Source: Nemertoderma westbladi
Taxonomy: Eukaryota; Xenacoelomorpha; Nemertodermatida; Nemertodermatidae
Direction: 5' to 3'
DNA: 64,000 bases
Assembly: GCA_032718475.1 (NCBI GenBank)
Contig: JAUCBJ010007863.1
Span: 62,001 to 126,000, forward strand
A program made the position numbers and the translations under genes. The notes below the pieces were generated by a model. It was not told the origin of the DNA and did no database searches. It was given only the letters and a program-made list of their open reading frames with translations. Positions within the stretch are counted from its first letter, which is position 1, and every line of letters begins with the position of its first letter. Positions 20,974-32,260 of this stretch are shown here, one piece after another.

Positions 20974-22377
20974 CGCAACACCACCGCGGCCGCTATGAGG
21001 GAGGTGAATACCGCGGCCGCTCCTAAAGCCGCAGGCCATCGCTAACTATATAGGTTAACTTGGGATTCTGGGGGACTTTTCGATGAAGGAACTGACCAAT
21101 TTTTTTTATTTTCGCACCAGGGGAGCGGCTCGGAATTCTAAGATATTAGCAACTCTAACATTATTAAATCTAACCCTTCGACGGACACGGCGGACAAAAA
21201 ACCGTCATTTTTTCGACTTTTTTAAAAAATTTTTGAAAGGCGCTCTACAGTGGCTCGAAAAAACCCTAGGTTATTGCTTAGCCGACGCCGGGATACGATA
21301 GAAGGGATTAATTGGTGAATTCGTTTTTTTTTTCAAAAAAGATTACCACGCCTTTTTCCCGAAATTGTCCGTCAAAGTTGAAAAAACGGACAAAATGACT
21401 TTGCAGGATCCGCTATAACTCGGCTAATATTAATCGTACGGGGACGAAAGTAACGCGGTTGTAAAGGGGAAGAGTGGTACTACCTTCGTATCGAATGGGG
21501 GTAAGATATTTATTAAAATTTCGGGTGGAAAAAGGGGCCGTAAATTTGTACGTTTTTGTCCGTCTTTTTTGGAACACTTATTTCCGAAATGTTTAATTCG
21601 ACAACGCGGGTAGGAATCCACTAATTCTTTTATGAAACTCGTAGAAGACCATTGGGGCTACGTTCCTATCGAATGGGGGTACGAAAAATATGTCGGCAAT
21701 AGGGGCCAAAAAGGGCCAGAATTTGTAAAGTAGTTTTTATCGAATAATTTTTTATTTTTAACTTTAGTTGGTTAAGGTACATTCTATGCGGTCAATATCG
21801 ATACGGGGAATTCAAATATGCTATCGGTTTTGCTCCAAGGATGATATTAAAAAAATGAGGGCCAAAATTATAATTTCGCGCTTCAAACTCGCTTCGCGGG
21901 AAATCGTCTAGCTCGAAAACTACTTAACTTACGGGAGATTTGTTTACACAGACTTATATTGCGTTAAATTATCTATCTAACAGCGTTAATTACAGAACTG
22001 GAGCGGCAGACGATCGTGTGAAATATAATATTTATAAAAAGGGACGAAAAAATTTTTTTTTTAACAAATCGCTACTCCATTATAATTTAGCGTATAGCGC
22101 CAAAAATACCTGTAAAAAGTATCAAATTAACTCCGCTATCTTTTATCTTAACATATATAATTAAAATTACGAATTTTAAGGGTCGAAAAATATCGCGTTA
22201 TTTTGGCCCTTTTTTTTAATTTGTTTGGGGCCAAAATATCCCCTTCTCAAAAGATTAAGAAAAAAATTACGGCAAAGAATATACCAATTTTATTGAATTT
22301 GGACCACCAGAACCGAAGTTAGAGCGATTTTAGTGAAAAAATAAAAGTTATTTTTTTGCAAAAAATTAAGAATGGTC

Positions 22378-22445
22378 AATATTGGATTTCGAACCCGCGA
22401 ACTTAGGTTTCATTAACGTTATTGATAACCACTAGACTATGTGAT
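22378..22445 (-). tRNA. Degenerate tRNA-like sequence (minus strand)
   Basis: On the minus strand an A-box-like tagtctagtggtta and a B-box gggttcgaaatcc lie at tRNA spacing. Stem pairing is poor (two mismatches in the T stem) and an anticodon arm is not clear. It is probably a tRNA pseudogene or SINE-derived. Confidence 0.35.
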
Positions 22446-23302
22446 CAAGTGAATTTGAAATTTTCGAGTGACTATTTTTAAACATCAATAACTTCGGTTC
22501 TACTGGGCCGTTTGATCTGAAACTTTTTTCATTGGATAGAGGATAGATTGTAGTGTGTGAAATGGGAAACAACTTGGGAAAAGGCTTATGTGCACTTTGT
22601 GCAAAATGCACTTAAATAGTGAACATTTTTTCGATATTTCAAACACTATTATTTCCAGTTCTATTCATCGTAGAATGTTATTTTTTGGATTAAAATGTAG
22701 TTTGGAATGATTTCTAACTATAATCGTAACATTTGTTTAACTTTTTATGTCTATAAAGTGACTTAAAATGTCCATGAATATGGTCCAAAATCGCAAATAT
22801 CGAGATTTATTAAATTGGATTTTTGACACTTTTAGCGACTGACACTTGATCATACACCATCGTAGATCGGTAGAGGATAAACATAAGTTTGTTAAATAAG
22901 AGCCACCATTACGATCTGCTAAAGTGCACTTGTACAAATAAGTTTGCAAAAGTGCAAATTTTTAAATAAGGTCAAATTATATAGTATTGGGTTATTTTCT
23001 TTGCAGATACTTTATTTTCATATTAATATGTTGTTTGAACCTTACTGAGCGCATTAGGGATATGCGTACAAATAACCGGCCCTTATGAGGCTTCGATTGG
23101 GTAAATTAATAAAACATAAGGTTGTATAGTATAATATTCTAAAAACCAGTGTGATATTAAATGCACTTAAAACAATAAATAGAGATCAAACAACAAATGG
23201 ACCACACAATTAAAAACTCGCACAATTTTGTACTTATTATATCGCTTCAAATTAATTCAACAGTGGATATTTGGGGGAAGGGGGAAGTTACAGTGTGCAT
23301 TC

Positions 23303-23351
23303 GGGGGAAGTTTGGTGAACTGCATTTATGCAGTGAATCCAAACTTCCCCC
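23303..23351 (+). other. Long stable hairpin
   Basis: Arms of about 23 bases (gggggaagtttgg...ctgcat and atgcag...ccaaacttccccc) are complementary except for a small internal bulge, with a loop of a few bases. It may be a fragment of a palindromic MITE or a precursor-like RNA hairpin. No flanking target duplication was found. Confidence 0.55.
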
Positions 23352-24278
23352 TTTGATATATCATATACTTAAGACATGCTAGGGTGACGGGGAAATATTT
23401 GTTACTGTCACACTTTGCTTCCATTTATCCTATCCTTTATTATTACCCCAGTCAGATAAGAGATAATAAATCAGTAAAAACTAAACTAAACTGTCTTTCA
23501 TGCAAACAAATTTCTAACTAAAGACGGGTGAATGACCATGACCATGGAAATAATTTTAAATATAATTGTATATCAACTATTTGGGGAGGCTTCCAAGTTA
23601 AACCCGAAAACAATTATTTTGTTACATATATAGTAAATAACGTTGTATGTTCTTCTTCCTCTCATAATAAAATATAAATGAAATATCTCAGATCGCTATG
23701 CCCTGTAACATTTCACAACCAAAACATTTAAGTGTGAAAAGTGTAGGCCTACCACACACCGCCCAAACAACCGCAAACGCATAGCCAACAAATTTAACAA
23801 AAGGTTACATACATGTTGGGTTCATGACGAGATGAGTGAAAATTGATCGCGTAATATAAAGTAAAAAATTAAGAGACGGGCTGGCTCTCCTCCACTTTCT
23901 TACCCAATGGATATGTTGTTGTAATAATCTAATATTGGGGCGGCTTTCTCTCGGTTTGGCCTACCAGTAAATGCGCGATAATTGATGGTAAGTCGCCCCA
24001 TCATTGGTTGATCTATTCTCCGACCAATCCCTATTTTCCCCTGGCCCTATGCTAGCTTCCTCCTGAGATCAGTTAATGTGCTGGTATCTCTCTCTCTCTA
24101 GCAATGTATATTGCCCTCGTGTTTTCGGTATGCGATAATATATTGGTAATATCGCATATCCAATTATGATTTGTAAATCATAACTTTCCCCAGTTTCCGC
24201 TGGATGGTGCAGCGAATTGGATCCGCTAACAATTACTCATTAAATTAATGCAATTAACAGATTATCAGTTCAATCAAA

Positions 24279-24515
24279 TTATTCATTAGGCATTTTCAAG
24301 AGGTTTTCATAATTCTGGGCTGTTTCGTTGTCGCTGAAACATCCGAACCGCGGGGTAACCCCGCAATCCACCCGATACCCATATTGGACTGATTTACGGA
24401 ATACCCTGTTGCTACCGTTTAGAGAAGCTGCCGACGAATCGTCGGAGATGTTGTCGACTGCGGATTTGCCTCTACTGCTCTCGTCGGAGAAGAAGATCTT
24501 GGGTCTCCTCTCCAC
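24279..24515 (-). CDS. Hypothetical 78-aa frame or possible cassette exon
   Basis: A minus-strand frame begins MERRPKIFFSDESSRGKSAV and is Ser/Asp/Asn-rich, with protein-like composition. A possible acceptor (cctctag) precedes it. It lies in the ABCA intron in gene orientation. It is not needed for a canonical ABCA reading, because the exon before it joins directly in phase 0 to the exon at 6023. It could be an unrelated gene fragment, an alternative exon, or chance. No family is recognised. Confidence 0.2.
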   Translation of the reverse strand: MERRPKIFFSDESSRGKSAVDNISDDSSAASLNGSNRVFRKSVQYGYRVDCGVTPRFGCFSDNETAQNYENLLKMPNE

Positions 24516-24567
24516 GAACTAGAGGCCTAATCGCCAAACTCTATATTCTCTCTCTCGCTGGGTTCTC

Positions 24568-27500
24568 CCTACCTACCTCATCCATAGTGGTGTCTCTGAG
24601 ACTGTAGTTAACCACACCCAACTCCTCCAGCCCCCCTACCTACCTCATCCATAGTGGTGTCTCTGAGACTGTAGTTGACCGCACCCAACTCCTCCAGCCC
24701 CCCTACCTACCTCATCCATAGTGGTGTCTCTGAGACTGTAGTTAACCACACCCAACTCCTCCAGCCCCCCTACCTACCTCATCCATAGTGGTGTCTCTGA
24801 GACTGTAGTTAACCACACCCAACTCCTCCAGCCCCCCTACCTACCTCATCCATAGTGGTGTCTCTGAGACTGTAGTTGACCGCACCCAACTCCTCCAGCC
24901 CCCCTACCTACCTCATCCATAGTGGTGTCTCTGAGACTGTAGTTGACCGCACCCAACTCCTCCAGCTCCCCTACCTACCTCATCCATAGTGGTGTCTCTG
25001 AGACTGTAGTTAACCGCACCCAACTCCTCCAGCCCCCCTACCTACCTCAACCATAGTGGTGTCTCTGAGACTGTAGTTGACCGCACCCAACTCCTCCAGC
25101 CCCCCTACCTACCTCATCCATAGCGGTGTCTCTGAGACTGTAGTTAACCGCACCCAACTCCTCCAGCCCCCCTACCTACCTCATCCATAGTGGTGTCTCT
25201 GAGACTGTAGTTGACCGCACCCAACTCCTCCAGCCCCCCTACCTACCTCATCCATAGTGGTGTCTCTGAGACTGTAGTTAACCACACCCAACTCCTCCAG
25301 CCCCCCTACCTACCTCATCCACAGTGGTGTCTCTGAGACTGTAGTTGACCGCACCCAACTCCTCCAGCCCCCCTACCTACCTCATCCATAGTGGTGTCTC
25401 TGAGACTGTAGTTAACCACACCCAACTCCTCCAGCCCCCCTACCTACCTCATCCATAGTAGTGTCTCTGAGACTGTAGTTAACCACACCCAACTCCTCCA
25501 GCCCCCCTACCTACCTCACCCATAGTGGTGTCTCTGAGACTGTAGTTGACCGCACCCAACTCCTCCAGCTCCCCTACCTACCTCATCCATAGTGGTGTCT
25601 CTGAGACTGTAGTTAACCACACCCAACTCCTCCAGCCCCCCTACCTACCTCATCCATAGTGGTGTCTCTGAGACTGTAGTTGACCGCACCCAACTCCTCC
25701 AGCCCCCCTACCTACCTCATCCATAGTGGTGTCTCTGAGACTGTAGTTAACCACACCCAACTCCTCCAGCCCCCCTACCTACCTCATCCATAGTGGTGTC
25801 TCTGAGACTGTAGTTGACCGCACCCAACTCCTCCAGCCCCCCTACCTACCTCATCCATAGTGGTGTCTCTGAGACTGTAGTTAACCACACCCAACTCCTC
25901 CAGCCCCCCTACCTACCTCATCCATAGTGGTGTCTCTGAGACTGTAGTTGACCGCACCCAACTCCTCCAGCCCCCCTACCTACCTCATCCATAGTGGTGT
26001 CTCTGAGACTGTAGTTAACCGCACCCAACTCCTCCAGCCCCCCTACCTACCTCATCCATAGTGGTGTCTCTGAGACTGTAGTTAACCACACCCAACTCCT
26101 CCAGCCCCCCTACCTACCTCATCCACAGTGGTGTCTCTGAGACTGTAGTTGACCGCACCCAACTCCTCCAGCCCCCCTACCTACCTCATCCATAGTGGTG
26201 TCTCTGAGACTGTAGTTGACCGCACCCAACTCCTCCAGCCCCCCTACCTACCTCATCCATAGTGGTGTCTCTGAGACTGTAGTTAACCGCACCCAACTCC
26301 TCCAGCCCCCCTACCTACCTCATCCATAGTGGTGTCTCTGAGACTGTAGTTGACCGCACCCAACTCCTCCAGCCCCCCTACCTACCTCATCCATAGTGGT
26401 GTCTCTGAGACTGTAGTTAACCGCACCCAACTCCTCCAGCCCCCCTACCTACCTCATCCATAGTGGTGTCTCTGAGACTGTAGTTGACCGCACCCAACTC
26501 CTCCAGCCCCCCTACCTACCTCATCCATAGTGGTGTCTCTGAGACTGTAGTTAACCGCACCCAACTCCTCCAGCCCCCCTACCTACCTCATCCATAGTGG
26601 TGTCTCTGAGACTGTAGTTGACCGCACCCAACTCCTCCAGCCCCCCTACCTACCTCATCCATAGTGGTGTCTCTGAGACTGTAGTTAACCGCACCCAACT
26701 CCTCCAGCCCCCCTACCTACCTCATCCATAGTGGTGTCTCTGAGACTGTAGTTGACCGCACCCAACTCCTCCAGCCCCCCTACCTACCTCATCCATAGTG
26801 GTGTCTCTGAGACTGTAGTTAACCGCACCCAACTCCTCCAGCCCCCCTACCTACCTCATCCATAGTGGTGTCTCTGAGACTGTAGTTGACCGCACCCAAC
26901 TCCTCCAGCTCCCCTACCTACCTCATCCATAGTGGTGTCTCTGAGACTGTAGTTAACCGCACCCAACTCCTCCAGCCCCCCTACCTACCTCATCCATAGT
27001 GGTGTCTCTGAGACTGTAGTTAACCGCACCCAACTCCTCCAGCCCCCCTACCTACCTCATCCATAGTGGTGTCTCTGAGACTGTAGTTAACCGCACCCAA
27101 CTCCTCCAGCCCCCCTACCTACCTCATCCATAGTGGTGTCTCTGAGACTGTAGTTGACCGCACCCAACTCCTCCAGCCCCCCTACCTACCTCATCCATAG
27201 TGGTGTCTCTGAGACTGTAGTTGACCGCACCCAACTCCTCCAGCCCCCCTACCTACCTCATCCATAGTGGTGTCTCTGAGACTGTAGTTGACCGCACCCA
27301 ACTCCTCCAGCCCCCCTACCTACCTCATCCATAGTGGTGTCTCTGAGACTGTAGTTGACCGCACCCAACTCCTCCAGCCCCCCTACCTACCTCATCCATA
27401 GTGGTGTCTCTGAGACTGTAGTTAACCGCACCCAACTCCTCCAGCCCCCCTACCTACCTCATCCATAGTGGTGTCTCTGAGACTGTAGTTGACCGCACCC

Positions 27501-30058
27501 AACTCCTCCAGCCCCCCTACCTACCTCATCCATAGTGGTGTCTCTGAGACTGTAGTTGACCGCACCCAACTCCTCCAGCCCCCCTACCTACCTCATCCAT
27601 AGTGGTGTCTCTGAGACTGTAGTTGACCGCACCCAACTCCTCCAGCCCCCCTACCTACCTCATCCATAGTGGTGTCTCTGAGACTGTAGTTGACCGCACC
27701 CAACTCCTCCAGCCCCCCTACCTACCTCATCCATAGTGGTGTCTCTGAGACTGTAGTTGACCGCACCCAACTCCTCCAGCCCCCCTACCTACCTCATCCA
27801 TAGTGGTGTCTCTGAGACTGTAGTTAACCGCACCCAACTCCTCCAGCCCCCCTACCTACCTCATCCATAGTGGTGTCTCTGAGACTGTAGTTGACCGCAC
27901 CCAACTCCTCCAGCCCCCCTACCTACCTCATCCATAGTGGTGTCTCTGAGACTGTAGTTGACCGCACCCAACTCCTCCAGCCCCCCTACCTACCTCATCC
28001 ATAGTGGTGTCTCTGAGACTGTAGTTGACCGCACCCAACTCCTCCAGCCCCCCTACCTACCTCATCCATAGTGGTGTCTCTGAGACTGTAGTTGACCGCA
28101 CCCAACTCCTCCAGCCCCCCTACCTACCTCATCCATAGTGGTGTCTCTGAGACTGTAGTTGACCGCACCCAACTCCTCCAGCCCCCCTACCTACCTCATC
28201 CATAGTGGTGTCTCTGAGACTGTAGTTGACCGCACCCAACTCCTCCAGCCCCCCTACCTACCTCATCCATAGTGGTGTCTCTGAGACTGTAGTTGACCGC
28301 ACCCAACTCCTCCAGCCCCCCTACCTACCTCATCCATAGTGGTGTCTCTGAGACTGTAGTTGACCGCACCCAACTCCTCCAGCCCCCCTACCTACCTCAT
28401 CCATAGTGGTGTCTCTGAGACTGTAGTTAACCGCACCCAACTCCTCCAGCCCCCCTACCTACCTCATCCATAGTGGTGTCTCTGAGACTGTAGTTGACCG
28501 CACCCAACTCCTCCAGCCCCCCTACCTACCTCATCCATAGTGGTGTCTCTGAGACTGTAGTTAACCGCACCCAACTCCTCCAGCCCCCCTACCTACCTCA
28601 TCCATAGTGGTGTCTCTGAGACTGTAGTTGACCGCACCCAACTCCTCCAGCCCCCCTACCTACCTCATCCATAGTGGTGTCTCTGAGACTGTAGTTGACC
28701 GCACCCAACTCCTCCAGCCCCCCTACCTACCTCATCCATAGTGGTGTCTCTGAGACTGTAGTTAACCGCACCCAACTCCTCCAGCCCCCCTACCTACCTC
28801 ATCCATAGTGGTGTCTCTGAGACTGTAGTTAACCGCACCCAACTCCTCCAGCCCCCCTACCTACCTCATCCATAGTGGTGTCTCTGAGACTGTAGTTGAC
28901 CGCACCCAACTCCTCCAGCCCCCCTACCTACCTCATCCATAGTGGTGTCTCTGAGACTGTAGTTGACCGCACCCAACTCCTCCAGCCCCCCTACCTACCT
29001 CATCCATAGTGGTGTCTCTGAGACTGTAGTTGACCGCACCCAACTCCTCCAGCCCCCCTACCTACCTCATCCATAGCGGTGTCTCTGAGACTGTAGTTGA
29101 CCGCACCCAACTCCTCCAGCCCCGCTACCTACCTCATCCATAGTGGTGTCTCTGAGACTGTAGTTAACCACACCCAACTCCTCCAGCCCCCCTACCTACC
29201 TCATCCATAGTGGTGTCTCTGAGACTGTAGTTAACCACACCCAACTCCTCCAGCCCCCCTACCTACCTCATCCACAGTGGTGTCTCTGAGACTGTAGTTG
29301 ACCGCACCCAACTCCTCCAGCCCCCCTACCTACCTCATCCATAGTGGTGTCTCTGAGACTGTAGTTAACCACACCCAACTCCTCCAGCCCCCCTACCTAC
29401 CTCATCCATAGTGGTGTCTCTGAGACTGTAGTTAACCACACCCAACTCCTCCAGCCCCCCTACCTACCTCATCCATAGTGGTGTCTCTGAGACTGTAGTT
29501 GACCGCACCCAACTCCTCCAGCTCCCCTACCTACCTCATCCATAGTGGTGTCTCTGAGACTGTAGTTAACCACACCCAACTCCTCCAGCCCCCCTACCTA
29601 CCTCATCCATAGTGGTGTCTCTGAGACTGTAGTTAACCACACCCAACTCCTCCAGCCCCCCTACCTACCTCATCCATAGTGGTGTCTCTGAGACTGTAGT
29701 TAACCACACCCAACTCCTCCAGCCCCCCTACCTACCTCATCCATAGTGGTGTCTCTGAGACTGTAGTTAACCACACCCAACTCCTCCAGCCCCCCTACCT
29801 ACCTCATCCATAGTGGTGTCTCTGAGACTGTAGTTGACCGCACCCAACTCCTCCAGCCCCCCTACCTACCTCATCCATAGTGGTGTCTCTGAGACTGTAG
29901 TTGACCGCACCCAACTCCTCCAGCTCCCCTACCTACCTCATCCATAGTGGTGTCTCTGAGACTGTAGTTAACCACACCCAACTCCTCCAGCCCCCCTACC
30001 TACCTCATCCATAGTGGTGTCTCTGAGACTGTAGTTAACCACACCCAACTCCTCCAGT
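24568..30058 (-). repeat. 67-bp minisatellite, about 82 copies, overlapping an ABCA 5' splice site
   Basis: The 67-bp monomer on the gene strand consists of the last part of the ABCA exon 30167-30004 (ending ACTATGGATGAG), its splice donor GTAGGTAG, and a few intron bases (a G run). The right-most copy is the exon end itself, so exon and donor sequence were amplified into the intron. Variation is mainly two linked sites (gttaaccac / gttgaccgc) that alternate along the array. As 67 is not divisible by 3, use of any donor other than the exon-proximal one would shift the frame. Confidence 0.95.
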
Positions 30059-30167
30059 CTCCCATCGATGTCGTTGATCATTCGAATAAAGTTTGGGTCG
30101 CCGAGTTCAACAGTCGGGAAACTAAACTTTATTTCGGTGTCGCCATTCCGCGGCTCCGGTTTGGCTA
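30004..30167 (-). CDS. ABCA: ABCA exon: C-terminal part of NBD1
   Basis: The acceptor GTGTTTCAG precedes 30167 and the donor GAG|GTAGGTAG follows 30004. It enters in phase 1 and leaves in phase 0 (164 bp). The product includes EIKFSFPTVELGDPNFIRM and then LEELGVVNYSLRDTTMDE. In ABCA proteins the segment after the NBD core ends with a short regulatory fold whose last strand reads like GxxxYxLxxTTLEEVF; that is the match here. The last 46 bases of this exon are the founder of the neighbouring 67-bp array. Confidence 0.82.
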
Positions 30168-30520
30168 CTGAAACACAAACGAAAAGAGAAACTATTTGAA
30201 ATAATTCAAGCAAATTAATTGTAAACAACAAACAAACTATAAATTAAATATATACAAATCTCATAATAATAAATAATATTGTATATTAGTCCAAAACATA
30301 TGGAATTACAAATGTGCACTAACTATTATATTAAAATGACACTAAAATTGAGTATTATATAAATAAATAAATAAAATGTAATTAACTAGTTTGTGTCAGG
30401 TTGGGCTCGGGTGAGGATCTCGAGGTATAGGGCACAGCGAAGACGATTAGTGAACTTGGGCAATGATGGGCAATTCGAGAAGTGGTCCTTTGATGCAGTT
30501 TCGTTGCTCTGCCAGCAGAC
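30168..30520 (-). other. ABCA intron sequence, no gene seen
   Basis: AT-rich intron between the NBD1 C-terminal exon and LINE fragments. Apart from the pyrimidine tract and acceptor of the adjoining exon, nothing is recognised. Confidence 0.5.
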
Positions 30521-31160
30521 ACAGGATAGATAGATAGATTTATTTATACATTATGTAAAAACAATAACAAACACACCAAACAATGTACCGGTATAAAAGT
30601 ATTGACCCCTAAAGCTTTGCAGCTTATTTCCAAGGGGGTCCTTTATGTTACTTGGTTACAAATACAATATTACACTACGCTAACCTACTACTACTACTAG
30701 GTCGAGCGAACTCGGACAGTGGAAATGGGATCCTTCCAGGTTTCCCGATTCTCCATAGTTCAAGTTGTCGCAATTTCGTTTCTCCCAAGTTCAGTATCCC
30801 TTTCAAGTTGATCTATATATGTTATGGCAGGTCGTCCACGACTGCGCTTTCCATGAGTTGGTTGCCAGAGAAGTAGATCGGGTATGACCTCGTCTTTACT
30901 TCGCCAGCAGTGCCCACTGAATCGTAATCTGCGTTCACGGAGGGTGGTTGATACAGGTGGTATTGTACCATAAAGCTCGGCGTTTGTTATGTGTTGTCTC
31001 CAGCTGATGTTTAGGGCTGCCCTTAGTAGTCTTGTGTAGCAACCATCAATTCGTTGTTCAAGTTATTTAGTCAGTGTCCAGGTCTCACCCCCGTATAAAA
31101 ATACACTTTCCACTGTGGCTCGAAAGAACTTAGTCTTCAGGTGCCTGGAGAGATCTGATT
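30521..31160 (-). mobile_element. LINE 3' fragment (RTE-like C-terminus), decayed
   Basis: Minus-strand translation across several frames gives pieces such as RATVESVFLYG, ETWTLTK, LLRAALNISWR, ALYG-like and RERRLRFSGHC. These form the characteristic C-terminal region found in many animal non-LTR elements of the endonuclease-reverse transcriptase type. The 3' end (left side) has a simple-repeat tail of ataaataaatctatctatc type. It is 5'-truncated and broken by stops. Confidence 0.65.
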
Positions 31161-31289
31161 TCCTAAAACGCTAACCTAAAACCAATATAAAACGTAATTA
31201 CACTATGTACATGTACAACTTTACCAAGAGCGTGACAATGTCCGACTCAACGATAAAGATGTAATGTACAGAACAATTTATTATAAAAC

Positions 31290-31800
31290 GTAATTATTAC
31301 AGTATAAATAGTAAATAATTAATAAACTAATAACTTACTGTAGGACTATTGTACCTATTTTTACATTGCACACGGAGGTGAGATTTAACTGCAGATTTAA
31401 AAGAATGTTGATTATTTAGGTTTTTAATTTCATTAGGCAGAGCGTTCCAATTTTTAATACCGTTAAAAAAGAAAGTATCAGATTCAAAGGATTTACAATT
31501 CGGGAGGTAGAAGTTTGAAGCACTAGCTCTGCTACTGTACGAGTGTGTATCGCGTAACAGGATTCCAAGGGCCTCCAACATTTGGCGGCAGTGCACAACT
31601 TACTGTAAGATGGTATCCGTTTGATACGAGTTGGCCGGCAGATCGTCGTCTTACACTAGTTAATTTTGAGAGAAAGATTTCGCTGCTGTTAGGGTCATCA
31701 ATAGTAGCTAATATGGAGCTAGATGATGCTGATACCGCACGAGAGCTTCCAGAAGAAAGCTCTGGTACGGTACAAATCTCATAATGGAAACTATCCGAGA
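31290..31800 (-). mobile_element. Second LINE 3' fragment, decayed
   Basis: A minus-strand frame (31596-31327) contains SDTFFFNGIKNWNALPNEI followed by a Lys-rich helix (SFKSAVKSHLR), the usual end of CR1/Jockey-group LINE ORF2 proteins. Sequence further upstream on the minus strand to about 31800 is compatible with the same ORF in broken frames. The catalytic domains are absent. Confidence 0.6.
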
Positions 31801-32043
31801 AATAATATTAATGTGGCACTAATATCAACACCAAATAAGTACGTACGTATCAAGTATAGAGGAATATAACATCTATTTATTTTGGCAAATTAAGGGTATT
31901 TATATATTTTGGGGGTTTTTCAGTTATTTTGGTATGGATTATTGGACTTATAATTTGGTGCCAAATATTTTTTTGGCTTGACTTGTAAATGGCTGGATAG
32001 CCAGACTTCCATTTCACCTGAACTTTAATTGCGATCAACACAC

Positions 32044-32260
32044 CTGGTATATAGGAATGTACCAGCATCGTAAGCAGCTGATGTGCAGCGCCCCCTGACG
32101 GTAGGACGTTAAATGTAAGTCTGTAACCGCTACCGAATTTGTGTTTGAGGAACAAAGAGGACCCGACAGTAACTAGGCGACCGCGGTCCAAAACTGCAAT
32201 CCGGTCTCCAATAGCGTCGGCCTCCTCCATGTAGTGGGTCGAGAGAAGGATAGTTCGACC
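32044..32260 (-). CDS. ABCA: ABCA exon: D-loop/H-loop part of NBD1
   Basis: The acceptor TTTACTTTATAG precedes 32260 and the donor CAG|GTGTGT follows 32044. It enters in phase 0 and leaves in phase 1 (217 bp). The product starts [20 protein letters not shown], which includes the switch histidine (H-loop) after the hydrophobic strand, then [28 protein letters not shown], strongly ABCA-like (G-S-x-L-F-L-K, G-x-G-Y). It continues directly from RYKQ of the upstream exon. Its acceptor and first exon bases are the founder of the 23-bp array. Confidence 0.88.

Larger units (their letters stand above)
20974..24560. other. Unassigned AT-rich intronic sequence
   Basis: No recognised gene. Two copies of accgcggccgct lie at about 20987 and 21010. 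A region of long T and A runs (21090-22400) looks like an old, unclassified repeat. A 13-base inverted pair agaaccgaagtta / taacttcggttct lies near 22313 and 22488. A tRNA-like sequence, a hairpin and one minus-strand frame in this stretch are listed separately. Confidence 0.4.

Noticed and set aside
24568-30058. CRISPR-like regular repeat
   Set aside because: Units are contiguous with no unique spacers, include exon sequence of a eukaryotic gene, and lie in an animal intron.
31545-31784. 79-codon plus-strand frame
   Set aside because: It lies opposite a decayed LINE fragment read on the minus strand and has no motif of its own.
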